From: an uncultured Eubacterium sp.
GTDB lineage: Bacteria; Bacillota; Clostridia; Lachnospirales; CAG-274
Length of the DNA: 19,242 nt
NCBI GenBank assembly: GCA_900545305.1
Contig: UQYD01000037.1
Span: 1-19,242, forward strand
Direction of reading: 5' to 3'
Position numbers and translations under genes: made by a program. The notes under the pieces were generated by a model. That model had not been told where the DNA came from and made no database searches. It saw only the letters and a program-made list of their open reading frames with translations. Positions 1 through 6,689 of the stretch are shown here, one piece after another. Each line of letters begins with the position of its first letter. Positions within the stretch are counted from its first letter, which is position 1.

Positions 1-568
1 GGATAGCAAAAAGTACAATATATGCACCTAACTGACCTAAAATCTTGCCTAATAATCCACCAAAAATAGCACCTACAAGTCCACCATTTTTCAATGAACC
101 ATTAAGATAGCATTTTGAAATATAATCACCTAAAGAACTTGATGGTTCCCAACCTTTTAAAGTATGCGCCAAACTTATTAATGTAATAAAAAATCCTATA
201 AAGATAATAGCTTTACGTTTTAAATCCTCATCTTCCATATGTCTGAGCATTTGTACTCCATATATCAAAAGTACAATAGGCAATGCTATTGCTCCTATAC
301 CAAATGTATGGCGTAAGAAAATAGAAACATAATTTCCTATTATGCCCATATTTTCTCCTGCTACTACACAGACAAAAAGCAAAATTGATACACCAATAAT
401 GCCTACAGCATAAATCTCCTTATTTAAAAATTGTTTTTCTTTATTCTGTTGTAATTTTATTACTTTATTCTTTTTCGGTGTTGTTTTCTTACTTGATGTT
501 TTAGCCTTTGATGTGCTGGACTTTTTTCTTGTTGTACCAGTTTTTGGACCTTTCTTTTTTGTTGCCAT
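1..568 (-). CDS. ftsK: DNA translocase FtsK/SpoIIIE, N-terminal part (cut by window edge)
   Basis: Only the first 189 codons are in the window; the C-terminal motor and DNA-reading domains lie beyond base 1. The protein opens with a Lys/Thr/Ser-rich basic cytosolic stretch of about 45 residues. Hydrophobic segments follow, interrupted by a charged turn (HMEDEDLKRK), and then a Gly-rich stretch reading NGGLVGAIFGGLLGKILGQL. This layout is typical of the four-helix membrane anchor that precedes the ATPase in the FtsK/SpoIIIE family. These proteins pump chromosomal DNA through the division or sporulation septum. The start is the ATG at 566-568, preceded on the minus strand by AAAGAGGAG. Seen: membrane anchor and Gly-rich motif. 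Inferred: the motor domain, which is not visible. FtsK and SpoIIIE cannot be told apart from this fragment. Confidence 0.85.
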   Translation of the reverse strand, partial: MATKKKGPKTGTTRKKSSTSKAKTSSKKTTPKKNKVIKLQQNKEKQFLNKEIYAVGIIGVSILLFVCVVAGENMGIIGNYVSIFLRHTFGIGAIALPIVLLIYGVQMLRHMEDEDLKRKAIIFIGFFITLISLAHTLKGWEPSSSLGDYISKCYLNGSLKNGGLVGAIFGGLLGKILGQLGAYIVLFAI

Positions 569-645
569 TTATAAAACTCCTCTTTCTTATATGCTTTATA
601 AAATAGTATAAAATATATAAATTCCTCTTTAAAAATACTTTGTTT

Positions 646-674
646 ATTATATCACAAATTCCAGTTATAAACAA
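646..674 (-). promoter_or_regulatory. Sigma-A-type promoter of the ftsK/spoIIIE gene
   Basis: On the minus strand TTGTTT (669-674) is followed after exactly 17 bases by a consensus TATAAT (646-651). The leader to the ATG at 568 would be about 70 bases. It stands back to back with the purK promoter, with 32 bases between the two -35 boxes. Confidence 0.6.
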
Positions 675-706
675 CAGAATTTTAACCGATATTTAATCTA
701 AAGCTA

Positions 707-735
707 TTGAAATGATATATTTATTGTGTTATTAT
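707..735 (+). promoter_or_regulatory. Sigma-A-type promoter of purKE
   Basis: TTGAAA (707-712), a 17-base spacer and TATTAT (730-735), with TGT directly before the -10 box, which makes it an extended -10 promoter. It lies 31 bases before the purK start. No purine riboswitch aptamer fits in so short a leader. Confidence 0.65.
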
Positions 736-766
736 TAAATAACAAAAGAAATGGTGGTGAATTGTT

Positions 767-1933
767 GTGCCAACTAATTTTTTACAAACTAAAATTGGCA
801 TTATAGGTGGTGGCCAGTTAGGTCAAATGATGATACTTGAGGCTAAAAAAATGGGCTTCTATGTTATCGTTTTAGACCCTACTCCTGACTGCCCGGCTCA
901 TAGTATATGCGATGAACACATTATCGCAGATTTCAACGACAAAAATGCTTTTGCACTCCTTGCTGAAAAGGCAGATGTTATTACATATGAATTTGAACAT
1001 ATCAACGCTGATGCCCTTTTAGAACTTGAAAATAAGGGATACAAAATTTATCCTACAGCAAAGAGCTTGAAGATTATTCAGGATAAGTTTACTCAAAAAA
1101 CACTTATGGCTGAAAATGGTTTGCCTTGTCCAGACTTTATGGCTATTGAATCCATTGAAGATATGGAAAAGGCTGGAGAAAAATATGGCTATCCATATAT
1201 GCTCAAGGCTCGTACCGGTGGATATGACGGTAAGGGTAATGCCGTAGTTAAGAGTAGAGACAGTATAAATTCTGCTTACAATGAACTTGGCAATGGCAAA
1301 ATTAAGCTTATGGCTGAAAAAATGATTAATTTCCGTATGGAAACCTCTGTTTTAGCTTGCCGTAGTTTAAATGGCGATGTTGCTGTTTATCCTGTTGGGG
1401 ATAACAGACATATTGATAGTATTCTTCACGAAACAGTAGTACCTGCTGACATAGACAAAACAGCTACAGAAGGTGCTATGGATGCTGCAAAGAAAGTAAT
1501 GGAAATCTTTGACGGTATAGGTATGTTCTGTGTGGAAATGTTTGTAACTGAAGATGACCAAATTCTTATTAATGAGGTTGCCCCTCGTCCACATAATTCC
1601 GGTCACTATACAATAGAAGGCTGTGTTACAAGTCAGTTTGAAAATCATATAAGAGCTATTGTTGGTTTACCTTTAGGTGATACAAGCCTTATTAGACCAA
1701 CTGTAATGGTTAATCTTTTAGGTGAAGAAGGTCATAGTGGCAAAACATATGTTGAAGGTCTTTATGATGTATGTGCCCTCAAGGGAGCTACAGTCCATAT
1801 TTATGGAAAGGGTGTTTCCAAACCTAAGAGAAAAATGGGTCATATTACTGTAACAGCCGATACAGTAAAAGATGCTCTTGAAACTGCCGATAAAGCATTT
1901 AGTTTAATAAAAATTACATCAAAGGAGGACTAA
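767..1933 (+). CDS. purK: N5-carboxyaminoimidazole ribonucleotide synthase (AIR carboxylase ATPase subunit)
   Basis: This is the ATP-grasp enzyme of de novo purine synthesis that converts AIR, bicarbonate and ATP to N5-CAIR in the cytosol. The glycine-rich N-terminal motif GIIGGGQLGQMM (residues 11-22), the ATP-grasp loop GGYDGKG (151-157) and the late NEVAPRPHNSGHYT stretch are all present. At 388 residues it is full length for the family. The start is GTG at 767. An in-frame TGA at 758-760 leaves no conventional start upstream, and the purine-rich GGTGGTGA acts as ribosome site. purE follows 4 bases later with its SD inside the purK 3' end, so the two are cotranscribed. No other pur gene is adjacent, so the rest of the pathway must be elsewhere. 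Confidence 0.95.
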   Translation: MPTNFLQTKIGIIGGGQLGQMMILEAKKMGFYVIVLDPTPDCPAHSICDEHIIADFNDKNAFALLAEKADVITYEFEHINADALLELENKGYKIYPTAKSLKIIQDKFTQKTLMAENGLPCPDFMAIESIEDMEKAGEKYGYPYMLKARTGGYDGKGNAVVKSRDSINSAYNELGNGKIKLMAEKMINFRMETSVLACRSLNGDVAVYPVGDNRHIDSILHETVVPADIDKTATEGAMDAAKKVMEIFDGIGMFCVEMFVTEDDQILINEVAPRPHNSGHYTIEGCVTSQFENHIRAIVGLPLGDTSLIRPTVMVNLLGEEGHSGKTYVEGLYDVCALKGATVHIYGKGVSKPKRKMGHITVTADTVKDALETADKAFSLIKITSKED

Positions 1934-1937
1934 TACA

Positions 1938-2450
1938 ATGGTTCAAGTCGGAATAATTATGGGTAGCGATTCAGATTTACCTGTTATGAGTGAAGCTGCA
2001 AAGGTTTTAGATTCTTTTGGTATTGAATACGAACTTACCATCGTTTCTGCTCACAGAACACCAGACAAAATGTATGAATATGCCTCTACAGCACAGAAAA
2101 GAGGTTTAAAGGTTATTATTGCTGGTGCTGGTGGTGCTGCCCACCTTCCTGGTATGACAGCTGCCATTACAACATTGCCTGTTATAGGTGTTCCTGTTAA
2201 GACTAGAGCATTGAGTGGTGTGGACTCTCTCTATTCCATTGTACAGATGCCAGGTGGTATTCCTGTTGCTACAGTTGCTATTAACGGAGCAAAAAATGCA
2301 GGCTTACTTGCAGTGCAAATGTTAGCAGCTTTTGACCCTAAACTTCAGGAAAAAGTTAAGACCTATAAAAGGGACTTAAAGGACTCTGTAGAGGAAAAGG
2401 CTGAAAAACTAGAAAACATCGGCTATGCAAACTACTTAAGTCAGATGTAA
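1938..2450 (+). CDS. purE: N5-carboxyaminoimidazole ribonucleotide mutase (class I PurE)
   Basis: PurE moves the carboxylate of N5-CAIR, the PurK product, to C4 to give CAIR. Class I enzymes form octamers. The protein has the substrate loop GSDSDLPVM (residues 9-17), SAHRTP (37-42) with its conserved His, and GAGGAAHLPGMTAA (63-76) with a second His. At 170 residues it has class I length. The presence of purK next door also fits class I, since class II PurE acts directly on AIR and CO2 without PurK. An AAAGGAGG site at the end of purK lies about 9 bases before the ATG. No convincing terminator was found after the stop codon, so some readthrough towards the XRE gene at 2585 is possible. Confidence 0.96.
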   Translation: MVQVGIIMGSDSDLPVMSEAAKVLDSFGIEYELTIVSAHRTPDKMYEYASTAQKRGLKVIIAGAGGAAHLPGMTAAITTLPVIGVPVKTRALSGVDSLYSIVQMPGGIPVATVAINGAKNAGLLAVQMLAAFDPKLQEKVKTYKRDLKDSVEEKAEKLENIGYANYLSQM

Positions 2451-2489
2451 ATCTTAATTTTGTTTTAATTTTTTATAACAAATTAGGGC

Positions 2490-2518
2490 TTGATTTTTTC
2501 CTTCATATAATATAGAAT
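2490..2518 (+). promoter_or_regulatory. Candidate promoter of the XRE regulator gene
   Basis: TTGATT (2490-2495), a 17-base spacer and TAGAAT (2513-2518). Both boxes match the consensus only in part, and several TATA-rich alternatives overlap at 2505-2530, so the exact -10 is uncertain. Confidence 0.4.
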
Positions 2519-2584
2519 ATATTATATAAGGGGACATATTGATAAATTACATTACAAACAAATAATCGAAAGGAGATTTTCAAT

Positions 2585-2956
2585 ATGGATTACGCAAAAA
2601 TTATTGGCTCAAACATTAGATACGAAAGAAAACGTAGAGGTCTTACTATTGATGACTTTGCTAAGGTTATCGGTATGGCACCTGGCTTCCTTGGTCTTAT
2701 CGAAAGAGGTCAGAGAGGCACAAGTGTTAAGAATATGGTAGCTATTGCAGAATTCTTCGATATTTCTTTAGACGACCTTATTACTAAGGACCTTTCTAAC
2801 GGCGGTGCTGATATGAAGGATATGGAAAACACAAGAAGTGCTAAGGCTCGTAGAGCTTTAAAGAGTCTTGTTAGTTCTCTTACTGAAGACGAAATCGTTT
2901 TCATTACTTCTGTTATTAAGAGCATGAACAAGATGAATACTGGTTTCATCGACTAA
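2585..2956 (+). CDS. Small XRE-family helix-turn-helix regulator
   Basis: This is a 123-residue DNA-binding protein. Residues 5-67 form a five-helix XRE/Cro-C1 domain: IGSNIRYERKRRGLT (helix 1 and turn), DDFAKVIGM and APGFLGLIERGQRG (helix-turn-helix), then NMVAIAEFFDISLDDLI. The remaining 55 residues are charged and helical (SLTEDEIVFITSVIKSM) and contain no recognised effector domain; they may dimerise. It has a strong AAAGGAG site 9 bases before the ATG, a candidate promoter and its own terminator, so it is monocistronic. Its codons favour AAG, TTC, GGT and CTT, as in glyA and metY here and unlike most other genes in the window, which suggests high expression. Target genes and signal are unknown. 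An organisational or SinR-like role is possible but not shown. Confidence 0.85.
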   Translation: MDYAKIIGSNIRYERKRRGLTIDDFAKVIGMAPGFLGLIERGQRGTSVKNMVAIAEFFDISLDDLITKDLSNGGADMKDMENTRSAKARRALKSLVSSLTEDEIVFITSVIKSMNKMNTGFID

Positions 2957-2969
2957 TTTAATATTTTCT

Positions 2970-3007
2970 AGGACTTAACCAAGGGTAAGGGTTAAGTCCT
3001 TTTTTTA
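2970..3007 (+). terminator. Intrinsic terminator of the XRE gene
   Basis: An 11-bp perfect stem, AGGACTTAACC (2970-2980) with GGTTAAGTCCT (2990-3000), has a 9-base loop and is followed by seven T. Confidence 0.93.
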
Positions 3008-3154
3008 TTTCTATATTTATACAAATCACAAATATCAATTTTTAAATTCTAAAATATTCCAATTTTAATTTTATTTTAATCTTCCTATTCTTTTAATTTA
3101 AGATTTATTTGCTATATTATTACTTGTAAAATAAATCACAAGGAGGACAGATAT

Positions 3155-3781
3155 ATGAAAAAAAATATATTCCTTTGTCTTGCTGTTGTTGGTATGTTGG
3201 CTTTCACAGCCTGTAATTCATCAACACAAACTGCATCACAGCAAAGCAGTGTAGAAATTACAAGTGAAGAAAGTAGCAACTCTAATGCACCTGACAATAA
3301 ACCGGACAAAGACGATAATTCCACTATAGCAAAGGTTACAGCTGTTACTGACCATTCTATCAGCGTGGTGACTGCAAAAATGCCAGAAGGAAAACCTGAT
3401 GACAACGGTACACAACCTGACAAGAAGGACAATAGCAACCCACCTAGTGATAGTGAAAAGCCTTCTGCTCCACCAGATGGGAATGCTCCAGAAGGTAATG
3501 CCCCTGAAGGCAACGCACCTGACCCTAAGGATAAGGACAATTCTCAAGGTCATTCATTAGAATTTAACACAGATGAAACACTTATTGAAGTTCCAGACGA
3601 AAGTATACTTTATACACGAGATAAAGAAACTGAAACTGGTTGTTCATTAAGCGATATTAAGGTTGATGATGTTGTTAGAATTAAATATTCTGATGACGGA
3701 GTTACTCCTGAAAAAATTGTTGTAATGACACAATCTGCACCTGCTGGAGAAACTGAAACTCAGACAGCAAGTGCAAACTAA
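3155..3781 (+). CDS. Proline-rich cell-surface lipoprotein (split DUF5666-like domain)
   Basis: A 208-residue exported lipoprotein. The signal peptide (residues 1-19) ends in a lipobox-like FTAC, with Cys20 as the lipidation site. A Ser/Thr/Glu-rich linker runs to about residue 55. A short beta-like segment, AKVTAVTDHSISVVTAKMP (59-77), comes next. A low-complexity Pro/Asn/Asp/Gly insert (78-130) contains GNAPE repeats. The second half of the domain (134-191) has LEFNTDETLIEVPDESILY and LSDIKVDDVVRIKYSDDG. The two halves together resemble the small beta-barrel 'value, condition, time' pattern of DUF5666-type clostridial lipoproteins, with the repeat region as a surface loop. That assignment is from pattern memory. 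The start follows AAGGAGGACAGATAT. It is flanked by terminators on both sides, so it is monocistronic. Function unknown. Confidence 0.8.
   Translation: MKKNIFLCLAVVGMLAFTACNSSTQTASQQSSVEITSEESSNSNAPDNKPDKDDNSTIAKVTAVTDHSISVVTAKMPEGKPDDNGTQPDKKDNSNPPSDSEKPSAPPDGNAPEGNAPEGNAPDPKDKDNSQGHSLEFNTDETLIEVPDESILYTRDKETETGCSLSDIKVDDVVRIKYSDDGVTPEKIVVMTQSAPAGETETQTASAN
3479..3523 (+). repeat. Three tandem 15-bp units coding GNAP(E/D)
   Basis: Three consecutive 15-base units encode GNAPE, GNAPE and GNAPD (residues 109-123 of the lipoprotein). The units differ at third codon positions (GGG/GGT/GGC, AAT/AAT/AAC, GCT/GCC/GCA), so the amino-acid repeat is kept while the DNA has drifted. Confidence 0.85.
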
Positions 3782-3836
3782 AATAAATAACACTAATAAA
3801 AGATTTTTTCATAAAAATTCCCTTTATAAAATAAAC

Positions 3837-3875
3837 AAAAATGCCGATTTTCTTCCCCTTTATCGGCATTTTTTT
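3837..3875 (+). terminator. Intrinsic terminator of the lipoprotein gene
   Basis: Stem AAAAATGCCGAT (3837-3848) with ATCGGCATTTTT (3862-3873), a 13-base pyrimidine-rich loop, then further T. The A-tract on the left arm would let it work on the other strand too, but no opposing gene ends here. Confidence 0.9.
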
Positions 3876-3901
3876 ATTTGGAAAACTTTAGAATATCTTA
3901 A

Positions 3902-3930
3902 TTGTATTAAAATATAAATTATGGTAAAAT
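3902..3930 (+). promoter_or_regulatory. Candidate promoter of the DUF4190 gene
   Basis: TTGTAT (3902-3907), a 17-base spacer and TAAAAT (3925-3930), with TGG immediately upstream of the -10 box (extended -10). It lies about 40 bases before the ATG. Confidence 0.55.
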
Positions 3931-3971
3931 AATATTGTAGAGAATCATTTAATAAATGAGGAGGTGTTCTT

Positions 3972-4355
3972 ATGAACGAAAACGAAAATTTAAACAATAA
4001 CACAACTGACGATGTTTGTGACAGCATACCTGAAGGTGCTAAAGATGTGAATTTAAACGAAGAAAAATTTAGCTTTTCATCTTTACCAGATCCATCAACT
4101 GGAACAGCTATCGCTTCTTTAGTTCTTGGTATTTTCTCTGTATTATGTTGTTGCACTAATATTCCAGCTCTTATTATGGCAGTAGCCGGTGCTGTACTTG
4201 GTCTTTATTCATACAAAAAAGACCCACTTAGCAGAACAATATCTATATTAGGTATCATTCTTTCTTGCGTAGGTCTTGCTCTTTCTATTATTGTATGCCT
4301 TGGTCTTGGTGCTGCAAGCCTTATAGGTGCTTTTGGTGTACACCCATATTATTAA
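3972..4355 (+). CDS. DUF4190-type small membrane protein
   Basis: A 127-residue protein with an acidic, Asn-rich cytosolic N-terminus (residues 1-42) and then two hydrophobic hairpins: ASLVLGIFSVLCCCTNIPALIMAVAGAVLGLYSY (about 48-81) and ISILGIILSCVGLALSIIVCLGLG (about 91-114). The pattern A-S-L-V-L-G-I followed by a second G-I-I-L-S helix is typical of DUF4190 membrane proteins. Their function is not established; many carry an N-terminal soluble region. A GAGGAGGTG ribosome site lies 6 bases before the ATG. Its stop codon overlaps that of the convergent DUF2752 gene, leaving no room for a terminator between them. Confidence 0.8.
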   Translation: MNENENLNNNTTDDVCDSIPEGAKDVNLNEEKFSFSSLPDPSTGTAIASLVLGIFSVLCCCTNIPALIMAVAGAVLGLYSYKKDPLSRTISILGIILSCVGLALSIIVCLGLGAASLIGAFGVHPYY

Positions 4356-4744
4356 AATAGGCTAGGGATATTTAGAAAAGGAATAAAATTTCTTAAAATA
4401 TAGTAAACTAAAACTATAACCAAAACTGTTACCCAGAAAGCTATCTTTCTAGGTAGCAGTTTTTTATTTATTCCAAAAGATTTTAAAAGCTGTTCAATAT
4501 AAAACAAAACAACTGTAATTATAACCACATCTGTTCCGTAGTTACATCTAACAGCCTTCAATATATTTCCTCTAAGGAGATATATTGCAAATCTAGTATT
4601 TCCACAGCCAGGACACCAATATCCCGTAACTTCTTTAAACCTACAGGAATACAAATGTGCCAGTACAAAAGGAAATAACATTTTTAATAAAAATAACATT
4701 CCTAAAGCAACAAAAGGTAATGCTATCAAAACAGCCTTTCTCAT
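4352..4744 (-). CDS. DUF2752 membrane protein with CPGCG motif
   Basis: A 130-residue protein with three hydrophobic segments (about residues 5-30, 72-90 and 105-122). The family hallmark CPGCGNTR (about 44-51) lies in the loop after the first segment. DUF2752 proteins are common in Firmicutes and Bacteroidetes. Their function is unknown, and the paired Cys could bind metal or form a disulfide. The start ATG overlaps the stop of the upstream uracil-DNA glycosylase gene (ATGA), which indicates translational coupling as the last gene of the bofA-rhomboid operon. AAAGGAG lies just upstream within that gene. Confidence 0.85.
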   Translation of the reverse strand: MRKAVLIALPFVALGMLFLLKMLFPFVLAHLYSCRFKEVTGYWCPGCGNTRFAIYLLRGNILKAVRCNYGTDVVIITVVLFYIEQLLKSFGINKKLLPRKIAFWVTVLVIVLVYYILRNFIPFLNIPSLF

Positions 4745-5298
4745 AAAAGCTCCTTTAATTTAAGTAAATCCTGCTGATATACTTCGCTTAATGCTCTATT
4801 ATATATAATTGATGCTGGGTGATATAACGGAAAAACCTTAAATCCATTATACTGTATTAATGTTCCATGACATTCCCCTATTGTAATTTTGTTATCCATA
4901 AGAGTATTTTTAAGTGCAAAATTACCTAAAGTAACAATAAATTCAGGTTTAACAAGCTGAATTTCTCTCTGAAGATATGGCACAAAAAGTTCCAATTCCT
5001 CTCTGTTTGGTGGTCTATTAATAGGCTTACCTGTTTTAGGACTGTTTTTCGTAGGTCTAACCTTTACTACATTTGAAATATAGAGATTTTCTCTTTTTAA
5101 ACCTAAAATTTCCAAAAACTCGTTTAAGTTCTTTCCGGCTTTTCCTACAAAAGGCTTACCTTCTTTTACCTCCTCTGCTCCCGGTGCTTCACCAATAAGC
5201 ATTATAATGGCATTTTTATCCCCATCACCAAAAACTACAGGTCTGTCTGCCCACATTTCATTTGTACTTTTTAATATTTCATCATTAAGTTGTTTCAT
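4741..5298 (-). CDS. Family-4-like uracil-DNA glycosylase lacking Fe-S cysteines
   Basis: A base-excision repair enzyme that would remove uracil from DNA. It has motif 1 GEAPGAEEV (about residues 36-44), followed by GKPFVGKAGKNLNEFL, the ISNVVKVRPTKN segment, the core strand EFIVTLGNFAL and motif 2 HPASIIYN near the C-terminus. At 185 residues it matches short bacterial members. Family 4 enzymes normally carry a [4Fe-4S] cluster on four Cys: two near the N-terminus, one in K-C-R-P and one in an E-x-x-x-C helix. Here no Cys lies in the N-terminal region, K-V-R-P replaces K-C-R-P, and the later site reads E-L-F-V-P. The cluster therefore appears absent. The start follows AGGAGAAAAGAAG; the gene overlaps the rhomboid gene by 14 bases and DUF2752 by 4. 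Confidence 0.85.
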   Translation of the reverse strand: MKQLNDEILKSTNEMWADRPVVFGDGDKNAIIMLIGEAPGAEEVKEGKPFVGKAGKNLNEFLEILGLKRENLYISNVVKVRPTKNSPKTGKPINRPPNREELELFVPYLQREIQLVKPEFIVTLGNFALKNTLMDNKITIGECHGTLIQYNGFKVFPLYHPASIIYNRALSEVYQQDLLKLKELL

Positions 5299-6364
5299 TC
5301 TTCTTTTCTCCTATACAAAAAATTAGTGATGTTATAATACCACCTATAAGACCACCTAAGTGACCCCAATTATCTACATTTGGTATAAGTATACCAGTTC
5401 CTATATTTATAATAGCAAAAACTATAAGCACACCTAAGTCAAGTCCGTCCATAGACCTTTTATAAAACTTTGAATATACTATATTTGCTCCCATTATACC
5501 AAATATTGCTCCACTTGCACCGGCAGAGACTGCTCCGTTAAATATAATGCTAAGTAATCCACCTAACAATCCTGAAATAATATATATAATTACATATTTC
5601 AATTTTCCAAAATATTTTTCTGCCCTAGAACCAAATATATAAATAGAAAAGCCATTACATAAAAGGTGCATAAATCCTATATGCAAAAACATATATGTAA
5701 ACAATCTATATATTTGCCCTGACAATATTAAATCTCTGTCTAATGCCCCAAATTTCAGTAATACCTCTGTATTTGTTGAACCTCCCAATAATTCCATAGC
5801 CAAAAATACAATAACATTAATTGCCATAAGACCTATTGTAAAGGCAATATTATTGGTCTTTACATTTTTTGCTCTGTTTTCAATATGCTTTTTTTCCAAA
5901 TCTCTGACATCAGTTGCTACGTCATAGCCTTCCATATTGAGAGCATTATTTATTGCTTTTTCTATATCAATTAATTTATTAGGCTGTTGTCCATTTACTA
6001 TAATCTTTTTTTCTGAAATATCTGCAACCCATTTTAATTCCACATAAGGTGCATTATAATCCAAAATATCAACATTACAGTAATTTATTATTTTTTCATC
6101 AGCCTTTTCCTTAAAATACACAAATAAAGAAACCACATTAAATCTTTTTTCCATAGCAAGGAAATTTTGCAGGCCATGGGTAATAATCTCATAATCCGGA
6201 TTATCCCCATTTATGGCTACAACTATGTACATTGTATTGCCTGTAAACTTACATAGTCCCATATATTTGCTTTCATCACTTAAAAGTGTATTATCGTTCA
6301 TATTGCTTATTGTACGAAATTCCATTGAAAGCAGGTTATCTGTAAATTGTTTTATAAAAGACAT
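5285..6364 (-). CDS. Rhomboid intramembrane serine protease with N-terminal soluble domain
   Basis: A 359-residue membrane protease of the GlpG/YqgP type. Residues 1-165 form a soluble cytosolic domain of no recognised family, ending in a charged helix (RDLEKKHIENRAKN). Six transmembrane helices follow. Family residues are present: HLLCN (His233, Asn237) for the oxyanion region, GASGAIFG with the nucleophile Ser284, and WGHLGGLIGG with catalytic His335. All catalytic residues are intact, so it should be active. YqgP in Bacillus also has a large N-terminal domain and handles membrane-protein quality control; shared function is an inference. It starts 9 bases after bofA, with its AGGAG site at the bofA stop, and overlaps the next gene by 14 bases. 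Confidence 0.92.
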   Translation of the reverse strand: MSFIKQFTDNLLSMEFRTISNMNDNTLLSDESKYMGLCKFTGNTMYIVVAINGDNPDYEIITHGLQNFLAMEKRFNVVSLFVYFKEKADEKIINYCNVDILDYNAPYVELKWVADISEKKIIVNGQQPNKLIDIEKAINNALNMEGYDVATDVRDLEKKHIENRAKNVKTNNIAFTIGLMAINVIVFLAMELLGGSTNTEVLLKFGALDRDLILSGQIYRLFTYMFLHIGFMHLLCNGFSIYIFGSRAEKYFGKLKYVIIYIISGLLGGLLSIIFNGAVSAGASGAIFGIMGANIVYSKFYKRSMDGLDLGVLIVFAIINIGTGILIPNVDNWGHLGGLIGGIITSLIFCIGEKKNETT

Positions 6365-6373
6365 TTTCTTCTC

Positions 6374-6637
6374 CTATCTAAAAAGTAAAGCAAGTCCAAA
6401 CATAAGCACTACAGCCGGAAAGCCTAAAAAAGTAGCTAAAAGACCTGTTAAAGCATTTATACCTACAGCTATATTAAATGGTGAAAGCAATATATTTAAT
6501 ACGAATATACTTGCTACTCCAAAAACTCCTCTAGCTACAAAACCTATAAATTTAGCTCCAATTTTTAAAATAATAAAGCTTAACACACTTAGTCCAATTA
6601 TAATATAAAATAAATTTTCCACAAAATATTCTCCCAT
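6374..6637 (-). CDS. bofA: BofA-family protein (pro-sigma-K processing inhibitor)
   Basis: An 87-residue membrane protein. It has an N-terminal helix (FYIIIGLSVLSFIILKIG), a second amphipathic segment (VARGVFGVASIFVLNIL) and the family C-terminus VGINALTGLLATFLGFPAVVLMFGLALL. In Bacillus, BofA sits in the outer forespore membrane and holds the intramembrane metalloprotease SpoIVFB inactive until pro-sigma-K must be cut. In clostridia its role is less clear, and many lack SpoIVFB. The ATG at 6637 is chosen over one 13 codons earlier because AGAGGTGAT lies directly before it; the resulting length equals that of Bacillus BofA. It heads a tight cluster with a rhomboid protease, UDG and DUF2752. 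The glycosyltransferase gene ends 52 bases upstream on the same strand. Confidence 0.87.
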   Translation of the reverse strand: MGEYFVENLFYIIIGLSVLSFIILKIGAKFIGFVARGVFGVASIFVLNILLSPFNIAVGINALTGLLATFLGFPAVVLMFGLALLFR

Positions 6638-6689
6638 ATTAATCACCTCTGTAAATAATACGGAAACTCTGTACAAAATATACTAAATT

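Noticed and set aside
680..696. AACCGATATTT-like element near a PurR-box half site upstream of purK
   Set aside because: Only one partial match to the Bacillus PurR box, no second box at the usual spacing, and it lies between the divergent promoters where AT-rich chance matches are common.
3136..3540. 134-residue frame antisense to the lipoprotein gene
   Set aside because: Its Ser/Gly/Leu repeats are the complement of the Pro/Asn-rich repeat region; no ribosome site, and the plus-strand gene is well supported.
6374..6676. BofA frame extended 13 codons upstream (MYRVSV...)
   Set aside because: The internal ATG at 6637 has AGAGGTGAT directly before it and gives the family length of 87 residues; the upstream ATG has no ribosome site.
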